Source: Micrococcales bacterium (GTDB lineage: Bacteria > Actinomycetota > Actinomycetes > S36-B12 > UBA10799). From it: 64,000 bases of DNA. Of the stretch, positions 45,349-53,782 are shown piece by piece (the stretch's first letter is position 1; every line of letters begins with the position of its first letter). Location of the stretch: NCBI GenBank assembly GCA_016719135.1, contig JADKAV010000026.1:1-64000 (forward strand), read 5' to 3'. The translations under genes were made by a program, and so were the position numbers. The notes beneath the pieces are model-generated. The model worked only from the letters and a program-made list of their open reading frames with translations. It was not told where the DNA came from and did no database searches.

Positions 45349-46707
45349 TCACTCCTCGGTGTCGATGAAGACGTTCTTCGTCTCGGTGAAAGCGTCCAAA
45401 GCGTCGGGCCCGAGTTCCCTGCCCAAACCTGAGCGCTTGAACCCGCCGAACGGCGTCCAGTAGCGCACCGACGAATGCGAGTTCACCGACAGATTGCCGG
45501 ACTCGTAGCCGCGCGCCACCCGGAAGGCCCGGCCCAGATCCCGGGTCCAGATCGATCCGGACAGACCGTAGTCGGTCGCGTTGGCCAACCGGATCGCCTC
45601 CGCCTCGTCCTCGAACGGGGTGACTGCCACGACCGGACCGAAGATCTCCTCGGCGAAAGCGCGGTCCGACGGCGCGACCGGCGCCAGTACGGTGGGCGGG
45701 AACCAGAAGCCGGGCCCGTCAGGTGCCTGTCCGGTGAACGCCACCGGCCCCTGCACGTATGAGGCCACGGACTCCCGATGACTCGCGGAGATCAACGGGC
45801 CCATCTGCGCGGTCGGCAGGCTCGGGTCCTGCACCCGGAACGCTGTGACCGCGGGTTCGAGCAGTTCCAGGAACCGTTCAAACACCGACCGTTCAACCAG
45901 GATCCGGGAACGCGCGCAGCAGTCCTGCCCGGCGTTGTCGAACACCCCATGCGGGGCTGCGGCCGCGGCTTTCTCGAGGTCGGCGTCGGCGAAGACGATG
46001 TTCGCGCTCTTGCCGCCGAGTTCCAGCGTCACCCGCTTCACCTGCGGCGCGCACTTGGCCATGATCGAGGTGCCGACTTCGGTGGAGCCGGTGAACACGA
46101 TCTTGCGAACCGCCGGATGTGTGACAAGGCGCTCACCGACCACTGATCCCTGTCCGGTGACAACGGTGAAGACTCCCGGCGGGATGCCTGCGTCAAGGGC
46201 CAGTTCGCCCAGCCGGACTGCTGTCAATGGGGTGAGTTCGGCGGGTTTGAGCACGACGGTGTTGCCTGCCGCCAGGGCGGGCGCGAAGCCCCATCCGGCG
46301 ATCGGCATCGGGAAGTTCCACGGGACGATCACCGCTACGACCCCCAGCGGCTCTTTGAACGTGATGTCCACTCCGCCGGCGACGGGAATCTGCTGACCGT
46401 GCAACCGCTCGGGCGCTGCGGCGTAGAAGTGCAGCACGTCGCGAACGTTGCCGGCCTCCCAGCGGGCATTGCCGATGGTGTGTCCGGAGTTGCGGACCTC
46501 CAACCAGGCCAGTTCCTCGAGGTGGTCGTCGACGAGTCCGGCGAAGCGTCGCAGCAGACGGGCACGATCGTCGGGTGACACCGCACGCCACGAGGGGAAC
46601 GCCGCGGCGGCGCGTTCAATAGCGAGATCAACCTCTTCGACAGGCGTGCGGGGCATGTGGGCAATGACTTCTTCGGTCGCGGGATTGACCACGGCGAACG
46701 TGTCCAT
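45349..46707 (-). CDS. aldehyde dehydrogenase (gamma-glutamyl-aminobutyraldehyde/betaine aldehyde type)
   Basis: A 452-residue NAD(P)-dependent ALDH. Motifs are VPWNFPMPIAGWGFAPALAA, the catalytic Glu in TLELGGKSAN, the catalytic Cys in NAGQDCCARSR, and the late EEIFGPVVAV. Placed between a GS-like ligase and an SDR, it most likely oxidises the gamma-glutamylated amino-aldehyde, as PuuC does. It begins directly at the stop of the GS-like gene. Confidence 0.87.
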   Translation of the reverse strand: MDTFAVVNPATEEVIAHMPRTPVEEVDLAIERAAAAFPSWRAVSPDDRARLLRRFAGLVDDHLEELAWLEVRNSGHTIGNARWEAGNVRDVLHFYAAAPERLHGQQIPVAGGVDITFKEPLGVVAVIVPWNFPMPIAGWGFAPALAAGNTVVLKPAELTPLTAVRLGELALDAGIPPGVFTVVTGQGSVVGERLVTHPAVRKIVFTGSTEVGTSIMAKCAPQVKRVTLELGGKSANIVFADADLEKAAAAAPHGVFDNAGQDCCARSRILVERSVFERFLELLEPAVTAFRVQDPSLPTAQMGPLISASHRESVASYVQGPVAFTGQAPDGPGFWFPPTVLAPVAPSDRAFAEEIFGPVVAVTPFEDEAEAIRLANATDYGLSGSIWTRDLGRAFRVARGYESGNLSVNSHSSVRYWTPFGGFKRSGLGRELGPDALDAFTETKNVFIDTEE

Positions 46708-48060
46708 CTAGAGCCTTTCGAATCCGCGGAAGCGCTCCCAGTCGGTGACCGCCGCGCCGAAGGCCTGCAACTCGGTGCGGGCCATGTTGGAGTAATGCTC
46801 CCGGACCTCTGCGCCCAAAGTCGATGTGACGAACGGCGAGGCGTCCCACAGTCGGAGCGCCGCATCCAGGCTGTCGGGCAGATGATTCCCGAGGGCCTGG
46901 TAGGCGTTCCCCGTGATCTCGGGTTCGAGGGGGAGTTCGCGTTCGATGCCGTCAAGCCCGGCGGCGATCATCGCGGCTACCGCCAGGTACGGGTTGACGT
47001 CCCCGCCGGGTGCGCGATTCTCCAGGCGCAGGGATTCCCCGTGACCCACCAGGCGCAGTGCGCAGGTCCGGTTGTCGCGGCCCCACTTGATGGCGGTGGG
47101 CGCGAACGAGCCCTCGACGAATCGTTTGTAGGAGTTGATGTTGGGTGCGAACAGCAGGGACATGTCGCGCATGTGGGCGATCTGACCGGCGATGAAGGAC
47201 CGTCCCAGTGGCGACAGGCCATCGGGGTCGGCGTCATCGGCCATGACCAGGCCGCCGTCGTCGCTGCGCACAGAGAGGTGGATGTGGCAGGAGTTGCCTT
47301 CGCGCTGGTCGTACTTGGCCATGTAGGTCAGCGCCATGCCTTCCTGGGCGGCGATCTCCTTGGCCCCGGTCTTGTAGACGACATGGTCATCACAGGCCGT
47401 CAGCGCGTCGGCGTACTTGAAGACGATCTCGTGCTGGCCGTTGTTGCACTCGCCCTTGACGCCCTCGACGTACATGCCAGCCTCGGCCATCGACAGCCGA
47501 ATGCGGCGCAGCAGCGGTTCGACCCGCGAGGTTCCGAGGATCGAGTAGTCGACGTTGTACTGGTTGGCCGGCGTCAAATGCCGGTACCCACTGGTCCACG
47601 CCTGTTCGTAGGAGTCGGTGAAGACGATGAACTCGAGTTCGGTCCCGGCGTACGCTGCCAGCCCGGCGTCGGCCAGCCGGGCGAGCTGGGCTTTGAGGAC
47701 CTGGCGGGGGCTGGCGACGACATCGGTGCCGTCCTCCCACACGACGTCGGCTTGCACCATGGTTGTCCCCGGATGCCATGGGATACGCCGCAGGGAGCCA
47801 AAGTCGGGACGCATGACGAAGTCGCCGTAGCCGCTGTGCCAGGAAGCCATGCGGTAGCCCTCGACAGTGTTCATGTCGACGTCGACGGCCAGCAGGTAGC
47901 TACAGCCCTCGGTTCCGTGGTCGGCGACCTGATCCAGGAAGTAGCGCCCGTGCAGGCGTTTGCCCTGCAACCGTCCCTGCATGTCCGTCATGGCCACGAT
48001 CACGGTGTCGACGCGCCCCGCGTCGATCTCGGCGCGCAGGGTGCGCAGGTCCAGGGCCAC
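46708..48060 (-). CDS. glutamine synthetase-like gamma-glutamyl-amine ligase
   Basis: A 450-residue GS-fold ATP-dependent ligase. Metal and substrate motifs are GTELEFIVF, CNNGQHEIVF, GNSCHIHLSV and NRTCALRLVGHGESLRLENRAPGGDVNPYLA. The adenylylation-site region and the GlnA NGSGMH motif differ from true glutamine synthetase, so it fits the GlnA3/GlnA4/PuuA group that joins glutamate to polyamines or ethanolamine. GTG 48060 is 13 bases after the NIL gene's stop. First enzyme of the downstream set. Confidence 0.85.
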   Translation of the reverse strand: MALDLRTLRAEIDAGRVDTVIVAMTDMQGRLQGKRLHGRYFLDQVADHGTEGCSYLLAVDVDMNTVEGYRMASWHSGYGDFVMRPDFGSLRRIPWHPGTTMVQADVVWEDGTDVVASPRQVLKAQLARLADAGLAAYAGTELEFIVFTDSYEQAWTSGYRHLTPANQYNVDYSILGTSRVEPLLRRIRLSMAEAGMYVEGVKGECNNGQHEIVFKYADALTACDDHVVYKTGAKEIAAQEGMALTYMAKYDQREGNSCHIHLSVRSDDGGLVMADDADPDGLSPLGRSFIAGQIAHMRDMSLLFAPNINSYKRFVEGSFAPTAIKWGRDNRTCALRLVGHGESLRLENRAPGGDVNPYLAVAAMIAAGLDGIERELPLEPEITGNAYQALGNHLPDSLDAALRLWDASPFVTSTLGAEVREHYSNMARTELQAFGAAVTDWERFRGFERL

Positions 48061-48072
48061 AGCGATGGTCTC

Positions 48073-48312
48073 TCAGCCCTCGACGATGTCGCCCTCGGCG
48101 CGTTCCACACCGATGCCTTGCCCGGCCAGGTACTGCTTGGCCTTGCGGATGTCCTCGGGGTCACCGTCGAGTTCGACCACCATCCAGCCGAGGTGGTTCT
48201 CGATGGCTGCCCGCCGGATGTTCGGGATCACGTCGAAGTCGGTCACGATGCGGTAGATCACCGGCTCTGTGGCACGGGTCTCGGGAAACGTCAGCAGCAG
48301 GTGTTCGGCCAT
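48073..48312 (-). CDS. NIL-domain protein
   Basis: A 79-residue stand-alone NIL domain, the ferredoxin-like fold best known from the C-terminus of the methionine importer ATPase MetN, where it binds a ligand. Visible are LTFPETRATEPVIYRIVTDFDV, IPNIRRAAIENHLGWMVVELDG and a C-terminal GIGVERA strand. As the first gene before the GS-like ligase it may be a small regulator or sensor for that operon; this is inference. A leaderless -10 lies upstream. Confidence 0.8.
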   Translation of the reverse strand: MAEHLLLTFPETRATEPVIYRIVTDFDVIPNIRRAAIENHLGWMVVELDGDPEDIRKAKQYLAGQGIGVERAEGDIVEG

Positions 48313-48324
48313 GAGGGAAGCCTA
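48313..48324 (-). promoter_or_regulatory. leaderless -10 element of the NIL/GS-like/ALDH/SDR operon
   Basis: TAGGCT on the minus strand (48324-48319), six bases before ATG 48312. Confidence 0.5.
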
Positions 48325-48714
48325 CGCGCTCGGCAGGGCCTTCACCGTCCAGCGGCGCCGGTACGGATCGCGCGGGTGGATTGCCGGGCGATGCGCCACG
48401 GTCGTGTGTTCTCATGCCGTCGGTGGCCGAGGATTCAACGGAGCGGCATAACTGGTCACGGCTGTGGGCCGGTCCGTGGCGCAGGCGTTGGAGTTACGTA
48501 CACGCGTTGGATAAGCGCACAGGCGTTGGAGTTGCGCGGGCTGTCGATATCCAACGCCGGTACCGATGTCCAACGTCCGTACATGACTCCAACGCCGTTG
48601 GGCCGCGAAACCGAAACCGACCACAAACTCAGGCGGGCCCAAGCCTCCACATACCGCGTAATTGTCCGCAGGTGTTTACTCCTGCCTCGCCGGTGACCGG
48701 CGCAGAGACACCTT
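48325..48714. other. long divergent intergenic region with nested inverted repeats
   Basis: About 390 bases between the NIL and leuB genes without a supported ORF. Besides the inverted-repeat cluster at 48484-48596, nothing is recognised. Confidence 0.5.
48484..48596. repeat. nested inverted repeats built on GCGTTGGA / TCCAACGC
   Basis: Three forward words (GGCGTTGGAGT at 48484, GCGTTGGATA at 48504, GGCGTTGGAGT at 48522) face three reverse ones (TATCCAACGC at 48548, TCCAACG at 48569, ACTCCAACGCC at 48586). The outer arms match over 11 bases and the inner arms over 10, so the DNA or RNA could form a two-tier cruciform. Confidence 0.75.
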
Positions 48715-48726
48715 TAGCCTTTACCC
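48715..48726 (+). promoter_or_regulatory. leaderless -10 element of leuB
   Basis: TAGCCT (48715-48720), six bases before ATG 48727. No leader peptide fits, so leuB-ilvE is not controlled by attenuation like leuA. Confidence 0.55.
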
Positions 48727-49755
48727 ATGGCTTATCGGATCGCGACTATTCCCGGCGACGGCATCGGCACGGAGGTGGTGGAGCAGGCCCTGCGCGTGCT
48801 CGAGGCCACCGGCGTCGAGGTCGACACCACCGAGTTCAACCTGGGTGCCGCGCGCTACAACGCGACGGGGGAGGTGCTGCCCGACAGTGAGCTCGAAGAC
48901 ATCCGCACCTACGACGCGATCCTGCTCGGCGCCGTCGGCGACCCCAGCGTGCCTCCGGGCGTACTCGAGCGGGGGCTGCTGCTCAAGCTGCGTTTCAGTC
49001 TCGACCATCACGTGAACCTGCGACCGGTGAAGCTCTACCCCGGCGTGGCCACTCCGCTGGCGGGCAAGGGGCCCGAGCACATCGACATGGTCGTGTGCCG
49101 GGAGGGCACCGAGGGTCCGTACGTCGGCGCGGGCGGTGCCATGCGGGTCGGCACGCCGCAGGAGATCGCCGTGGAGGAGAGCCTCAACACCCGGTTCGGG
49201 GTCGAGCGAATCGTGCGGGACGCGTTCGCTCGCGCGAGCCGCCGTCGCGGCAAGGTCACCCTGGTGCACAAGACCAACGTGCTGACCAACGCCGGATCGC
49301 TGTGGCAGCGCACCTTCAACGAGGTGGCCGCTGAATTCGACGACATCGAGACCGACTACTGCCACATCGACGCCGCGAGCATGTTCTTCCTCACCTCGCC
49401 TGAGCGCTTCGACGTCGTCGTCACGGACAACCTGTTCGGCGACATCCTCACCGACATCGGCGCCGCGATCGCTGGTGGCATCGGTCTGTCCGCGAGCGGA
49501 AACCTCGACGTGACTGCAGCGAATCCGAGTATGTTCGAGCCTGTGCACGGTTCGGCACCCGACATCGCCGGGCAGGGCAAGGCCGATCCGACGGCGACGG
49601 TCCTGAGTGTGGCGATGATGCTGGACCACCTCGGGGAACAGGAGGCTGCGATGGCGGTGGAGAAGGCGGTGACCGAGGACCTGGCGACCCGCGGTGATGC
49701 AGTACGCAGCACCTCGGCCATCGGCGACGATCTGGTCGGGAGGCTCGGCGGATGA
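48727..49755 (+). CDS. leuB: 3-isopropylmalate dehydrogenase
   Basis: A 342-residue beta-decarboxylating dehydrogenase of the isocitrate/isopropylmalate family, third leucine-specific step. Features are IATIPGDGIGTEVVEQAL, the substrate Arg region VVCREGTEGPY, catalytic Lys in VHKTNVL, DAASMFFL, and NLFGDILTDIGAAIAGGIG with the metal Asp. The NAD region is EPVHGSAPDIAGQGKADPTA. Its stop overlaps the ilvE ATG (ATGA). Confidence 0.96.
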   Translation: MAYRIATIPGDGIGTEVVEQALRVLEATGVEVDTTEFNLGAARYNATGEVLPDSELEDIRTYDAILLGAVGDPSVPPGVLERGLLLKLRFSLDHHVNLRPVKLYPGVATPLAGKGPEHIDMVVCREGTEGPYVGAGGAMRVGTPQEIAVEESLNTRFGVERIVRDAFARASRRRGKVTLVHKTNVLTNAGSLWQRTFNEVAAEFDDIETDYCHIDAASMFFLTSPERFDVVVTDNLFGDILTDIGAAIAGGIGLSASGNLDVTAANPSMFEPVHGSAPDIAGQGKADPTATVLSVAMMLDHLGEQEAAMAVEKAVTEDLATRGDAVRSTSAIGDDLVGRLGG

Positions 49756-50846
49756 CGACGTTCACCGTTCAGCGCTCCGCCGGCGCGGTCTCGGCTGACC
49801 AGCGGCGGGCCATCCTGGAGGATCCCGGCTTCGGCCGGCACTTCACCGATCACATGGTGAGCATTCGCTACCACGACCAGCGCGGCTGGTATGAACCCAG
49901 CGTCGTTCCCTACGGCCCGATCTCGCTGGACCCGGCGACCAACTTCATCCACTACGGGCAGTCGATCTTCGAGGGGATGAAGGCCTACCGGCATGCCGAT
50001 GGGCACATCCGCACATTCCGCCCGCTGCGCAACGCCCACCGTTTCCGCTCGTCAGCCCGGCGGTTGGCGATGCCCGAGATGCCAGCGGAACTGTTCATCG
50101 AATCGCTGGTGCAACTCGCAGCGGTCGATGGCGACTGGGTCCCCTCCGACCCCGAGAAGTCGCTGTACCTGCGGCCCTTCATGTTCTCCACCGAAGTTGG
50201 CCTTGGGGTCAAGCCCGCCAATGAGTACCAGTACCTGCTCATCGCCTCGCCGGCCGGCGCCTACTTCCCGCGCGGGGTGGCTCCGGTGTCGGTGTGGCTG
50301 ACACCGGACTACGTGCGGGCAGCGGTCGGCGGTACCGGTGAGGCCAAGTGCGCGGGCAACTATGCAGCGTCGCTGATCGCGCAGGCCGAAGCGAGTCTGC
50401 ACGGTTGTGACCAGGTGGTCTGGCTCGACGCCAAGGAACACGAGTGGGTCGAGGAGATGGGGGGCATGAACCTGTTCTTCGTCTTCGGCACCGGAGATTC
50501 GGCGCGACTGATCACACCACCGTTGACCGGTTCGCTGCTGCCGGGTGTGACCCGCGATTCGATCCTGATCATGGCTCAGCAAGACCTCGGGATCCAGGTG
50601 TCGGAGGAGCCGATCAGCGTCGACCAGTGGAAGGCCGGATGTGAATCGGGGGAGATCTCGGAAGTTTTCGCGTGCGGAACCGCGGCGGTGGTGACGCCGG
50701 TCGGACAGGTCAAGAGCCGGGTCGGCTCATGGACCGTCGCCGAAGGCGGAGCAGGTCCGATCACGATGCAACTGCGCGACTCACTGCTGGGGGTGCAGTC
50801 GGGCCGGCTGCCGGACAAGCACGCCTGGATGTTCGAACTGGCCTAG
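49752..50846 (+). CDS. ilvE: branched-chain amino acid aminotransferase
   Basis: A 364-residue fold-type IV PLP aminotransferase for the last step of Val, Leu and Ile synthesis. The PLP lysine is in GEAKCAGNYAASL. EEMGGMNLFFVF and AVVTPVGQV(K) are family signatures. The N-terminal extension (HFTDHMVSIRYH) and length fit actinobacterial IlvE. The ATG overlaps the leuB stop, so the products of leuB/leuA activity and their transamination are made together. Confidence 0.95.
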   Translation: MTTFTVQRSAGAVSADQRRAILEDPGFGRHFTDHMVSIRYHDQRGWYEPSVVPYGPISLDPATNFIHYGQSIFEGMKAYRHADGHIRTFRPLRNAHRFRSSARRLAMPEMPAELFIESLVQLAAVDGDWVPSDPEKSLYLRPFMFSTEVGLGVKPANEYQYLLIASPAGAYFPRGVAPVSVWLTPDYVRAAVGGTGEAKCAGNYAASLIAQAEASLHGCDQVVWLDAKEHEWVEEMGGMNLFFVFGTGDSARLITPPLTGSLLPGVTRDSILIMAQQDLGIQVSEEPISVDQWKAGCESGEISEVFACGTAAVVTPVGQVKSRVGSWTVAEGGAGPITMQLRDSLLGVQSGRLPDKHAWMFELA

Positions 50847-50989
50847 CAGGGCTTGGGGCGGATCGGGGTCGCCCGCGGACTCGCTCGTCGCGGGATGGCC
50901 AGGATGTTCGAGCTGGCTGCGTCAGGGTGAACACTCAGCACGTAACGTTCAACCCTTCCCGCGGGCGGACGCCCAGCGGCGCAATGTGC

Positions 50990-51001
50990 AACACTGGTGG
51001 C
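50990..51001 (+). promoter_or_regulatory. probable leaderless -10 element of the cimA leader peptide
   Basis: AACACT (50990-50995) is one base off TANNNT and lies six bases before GTG 51002, the same geometry as the ilvB and leuA leaders. Confidence 0.4.
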
Positions 51002-51043
51002 GTGCTTTACGCGCTGATTATTGACAGGCGCATCGACCACTGA
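51002..51043 (+). CDS. cimA leader peptide
   Basis: A 13-residue ORF, MLYALIIDRRIDH, from GTG 51002 to TGA 51043. It has three Ile (two adjacent) and two Leu. Since citramalate synthase leads to isoleucine, Ile codons are the logical sensor. The hairpin and terminator that follow complete an attenuator. Confidence 0.78.
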   Translation: MLYALIIDRRIDH

Positions 51044-51060
51044 GCAATCGGTCGATGCGC
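51028..51060 (+). promoter_or_regulatory. cimA attenuator: pause/antiterminator hairpin
   Basis: GCGCATCGACC (51028-51038) and GGTCGATGCGC (51050-51060) form a perfect 11-bp stem. The first arm covers the last leader codons, as in the ilvB and leuA leaders. Confidence 0.75.
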
Positions 51061-51062
51061 AA

Positions 51063-51094
51063 ACCCTCGTGCCCTGCCGGGCCCGGGGGTTTTT
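51063..51094 (+). terminator. cimA attenuator terminator
   Basis: CCCTCG (51064-51069) and GCCC (51071-51074) pair with GGGC (51079-51082) and CGGGGG (51084-51089) around TGCC, followed by TTTTT (51090-51094). It lies 16 bases before the cimA ATG. Confidence 0.8.
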
Positions 51095-51110
51095 CGTTGG
51101 AAGGATAGAC

Positions 51111-52688
51111 ATGGACGAGCAGTTCCAATTGTTCGACACCACGCTGCGCGACGGCGCCCAGCGCGAGGGTATCTCGTTCTCGGTGGAGGACAAGCTCGCC
51201 ATTTCCCGGCTGCTCGACGAGTACGGAGTCGGCTTCATCGAGGGCGGCTGGCCCGGAGCCATGCCCAAGGACACCGAGTTCTTCGCCCGGGCAGCCTCCG
51301 AGCTCAAGTTGCGCAACGCAACCCTGGTCGCGTTCGGTGCCACCCGCAAGGCCGGCGTCGCGGTCGCCGACGATGCGCAGGTGGCCGCTCTGCTCGCGTC
51401 CCAGGCGCCGGTGATCACATTGGTGGCCAAGTCCGACATACGCCACGTCCACGAGGCGCTGCGGACCAACGGCGAGGAGAACATCGCCATGGTCACGGAC
51501 ACCGTGGAGCACCTGATCGCCGCGGGCCGACGGGTGTTCGTCGACTGCGAGCACTTCTTCGACGGGTACAAGCACGATGCCGACTACGCGGTGTCGGTGG
51601 TGCGTGCCGCACTCGATGCCGGGGCCGAAGCGGCAGTGATGTGTGACACCAACGGCGGAATGCTGCCCTCTGGAATCACGCGCATCGTCAGCGACGTGCG
51701 CTCGCGGGTGCAAGGACGACTCGGGATCCACTGCCAGGACGACACCGGCTGCGCGGTAGCCAACACCATCGCTGCTGTCGAAGCCGGCGCGACACATGCG
51801 CAATGCACCGCCAATGGCTACGGAGAACGCACCGGCAACGCCGATCTGTTCGTGGTGGTGGCGAACCTGGAACTCAAACTGGGGTTGAAGGTCCTGCCTG
51901 CCGATCACCTGCGGGAGTCCCTGCGCATCTCGCATGCGATCGCGGAGATCGCCAACATCGCCCCGGACACCCACCAGCCGTATGTCGGTGTGAGTTCGTT
52001 TGCGCACAAAGCGGGTCTGCACGCCAGCGCACTGAAGGTCAACTACGACCTGTACAACCATGAGGACGCATCGGTGGTCGGCAACGACATGCGGGTGTTG
52101 GTGACCGAGATGGCCGGTCGCGCGTCCGTGGAACTCAAAGGCAAGGAGCTCGGCTATGACCTGTCCGGCGATCCGGCGCTGCTGGGAAGGGTCGTGGACC
52201 GGGTCAAGGACCTCGAATCGCAGGGCTGGACGTTCGAGGCCGCTGATGCCTCGTTCGAGTTGCTCATCGTCGACGAACGCGAACACGGCCGTACCCGCCC
52301 GTTCACCGTGGAGTCCTGGCGCACCATTGTGGAGCAGCGTCTTGACGGCAGTGTGGTCAGTGAGGCCACCGTGAAACTCGTCGTGGGGGATCAGCGAATG
52401 GTCGCAGTGGGCGAGGGGAACGGGCCGGTCAACGCCTTGGACAACGCCCTTCGATCCGCGCTCACCGGGTTGTACCCGGAACTGGCCGAACTGCACCTGG
52501 TGGACTACAAGGTGCGCATCCTCGAAGGGGTGCAGGGAACGGGGGCAGTGACTCGCACGCTCGTGGGTTCCACCGACGGCATCCGTCGCTGGGACACGGT
52601 CGGTGTCCACGAGAACGTGATCGCGGCTTCCTGGATGGCGCTGGAGGACGCGGTGGCGTACGGTCTGCTGGCTGCCGTTCGGGAATGA
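51111..52688 (+). CDS. cimA: citramalate synthase
   Basis: A 525-residue DRE-TIM metallolyase that condenses pyruvate with acetyl-CoA to (R)-citramalate, giving a threonine-independent route to 2-oxobutyrate and isoleucine. N-terminal FDTTLRDGAQREG has the catalytic Arg-Asp. HCQDDTGCAVANT and GYGERTGNADL carry the metal and substrate residues. The C-terminal LeuA_dimer domain (residues about 395-520) would bind isoleucine. CimA rather than LeuA is supported by length, the EGGWPGAMPKD segment typical of CimA, and the Ile-rich leader. ATG 51111 has GGAAGGA upstream. Confidence 0.92.
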   Translation: MDEQFQLFDTTLRDGAQREGISFSVEDKLAISRLLDEYGVGFIEGGWPGAMPKDTEFFARAASELKLRNATLVAFGATRKAGVAVADDAQVAALLASQAPVITLVAKSDIRHVHEALRTNGEENIAMVTDTVEHLIAAGRRVFVDCEHFFDGYKHDADYAVSVVRAALDAGAEAAVMCDTNGGMLPSGITRIVSDVRSRVQGRLGIHCQDDTGCAVANTIAAVEAGATHAQCTANGYGERTGNADLFVVVANLELKLGLKVLPADHLRESLRISHAIAEIANIAPDTHQPYVGVSSFAHKAGLHASALKVNYDLYNHEDASVVGNDMRVLVTEMAGRASVELKGKELGYDLSGDPALLGRVVDRVKDLESQGWTFEAADASFELLIVDEREHGRTRPFTVESWRTIVEQRLDGSVVSEATVKLVVGDQRMVAVGEGNGPVNALDNALRSALTGLYPELAELHLVDYKVRILEGVQGTGAVTRTLVGSTDGIRRWDTVGVHENVIAASWMALEDAVAYGLLAAVRE

Positions 52689-52714
52689 CTCTCCCCGACT
52701 TCCCAATCCTGGGG

Positions 52715-52775
52715 TAGCGTCGGGGGTATGGGGAGGCGTTGGTCGGGCCCGGGGGACCATCGCCGTGACCGTTGA
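52715..52775 (+). promoter_or_regulatory. promoter and leaderless upstream ORF before the B12-binding gene
   Basis: TAGCGT (52715-52720) is seven bases before ATG 52728, which opens a 15-residue ORF (MGRRWSGPGDHRRDR) that stops at 52775 inside the next gene's start (GTG 52765). This may couple translation of the two, or ATG 52728 may be accidental. Confidence 0.35.
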
Positions 52776-53763
52776 CAGCGACGTTCTGGAATCCGCTCGC
52801 GCCCACTATTTGGTGGCCGCGCTCGAGGGGCGTTCCGAAACGGCCGCGACGGTCCTGGACATGGTGCTTCTGAAAGGTATCCCCACAGCCGACGTGGTGT
52901 CCGAAGTCCTCGCCCCGGTACAGGCCGAGATCGGATCGTTGTGGCAGGACGGCACCATCAGCATCGCCGAGGAGCATGTGGCGTCGGCAATCACCTCCGC
53001 GTGTCTGCACCTGCCGCGGCTTACAGAAGCTCCACGCCCCGATCGCGGCCGAGTGCTGATGGTCAGTGCCGAAGGGGGGTGGCACACCCTTCCTGCGCAG
53101 ATGGTGGCGCTCACCTGGCGTGTGCTCGGGTGGGACACCAGACTCATCAGTCCGTCGGTGCCCGCGGCCGACCTGGGCGAAGAGGCGAGCCGGGAATCAG
53201 GTGTGGTGGCCGGGGTGTCGTGCTCGTCAGCAGCACACCTGACAGGTGCCTGGCGGACCGTGTCGGCGTTGCGCGCGGCAGGTATGCAGGTGATCGTCGG
53301 CGGCCGGCTCTTCGATGGTTCCTCGGAACTGGCCGAGCGCATAGGTGCTGACGCTTACGCCGCTGACCCCGTGGAGGGGTCGGTCTGGCTGCAGGATGCG
53401 CAGCGATCGGGCAAGGTCCCCCGTGAGCCGCGGCTGCGGGAGGACTGGGAACACCTGGAAATGGTGTGGCAAGCACTGCCGCGAGTGGTCGAGGATTCAC
53501 TGCGTCTGGCCCCGCATCTGGCTGAACTCGCCTTGCCGGCCGAGCAGACCCGCGAACAGTTGTGGCTGATGGCACGGACCTGTGTGGGCGCGACCCTGGT
53601 AGACGATCCCGGGTTGCTGTCCGATCACATGCGATGGTGCCGGCAGGTGCTGGCCGGCCAAGGTGCCGATGAGGGGTTCGCGGACGTCCTGGTCGCGACG
53701 ATCGACCGGGTTCTGCCCGAAGGGTCGGCGCGGGTGCGGTCCTTGCTGGCCGCAGCCGTCTGA
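52765..53763 (+). CDS. B12-binding sensor-like protein (CarH/LitR-type light-sensor core without HTH)
   Basis: A 332-residue soluble protein. Residues about 8-90 form the four-helix B12_binding_2 cap with Trp60...Glu70-His71 in LWQDGTISIAEEHVAS, exactly the W-x9-E-H spacing of CarH-type photoreceptors. A B12-binding Rossmann domain follows, with His107 in EGGWHTLP as the likely lower ligand in place of the enzyme motif DxHxxG. IVGGRLFDGSSELAERIGADAYA ends that domain. The last 110 residues are helical and not recognised. There is no MerR DNA-binding domain, so any signal must pass through a partner protein. GTG 52765 is the probable start. Confidence 0.8.
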   Translation: MTVDSDVLESARAHYLVAALEGRSETAATVLDMVLLKGIPTADVVSEVLAPVQAEIGSLWQDGTISIAEEHVASAITSACLHLPRLTEAPRPDRGRVLMVSAEGGWHTLPAQMVALTWRVLGWDTRLISPSVPAADLGEEASRESGVVAGVSCSSAAHLTGAWRTVSALRAAGMQVIVGGRLFDGSSELAERIGADAYAADPVEGSVWLQDAQRSGKVPREPRLREDWEHLEMVWQALPRVVEDSLRLAPHLAELALPAEQTREQLWLMARTCVGATLVDDPGLLSDHMRWCRQVLAGQGADEGFADVLVATIDRVLPEGSARVRSLLAAAV

Positions 53764-53782
53764 ACCGGCCTTGCGGGCCAAG

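Noticed and set aside
46657..48696. 679-codon plus-strand frame opposite the GS-like gene
   Set aside because: The minus strand shows complete GS, ALDH and NIL proteins, and the plus product is unlike any known family.
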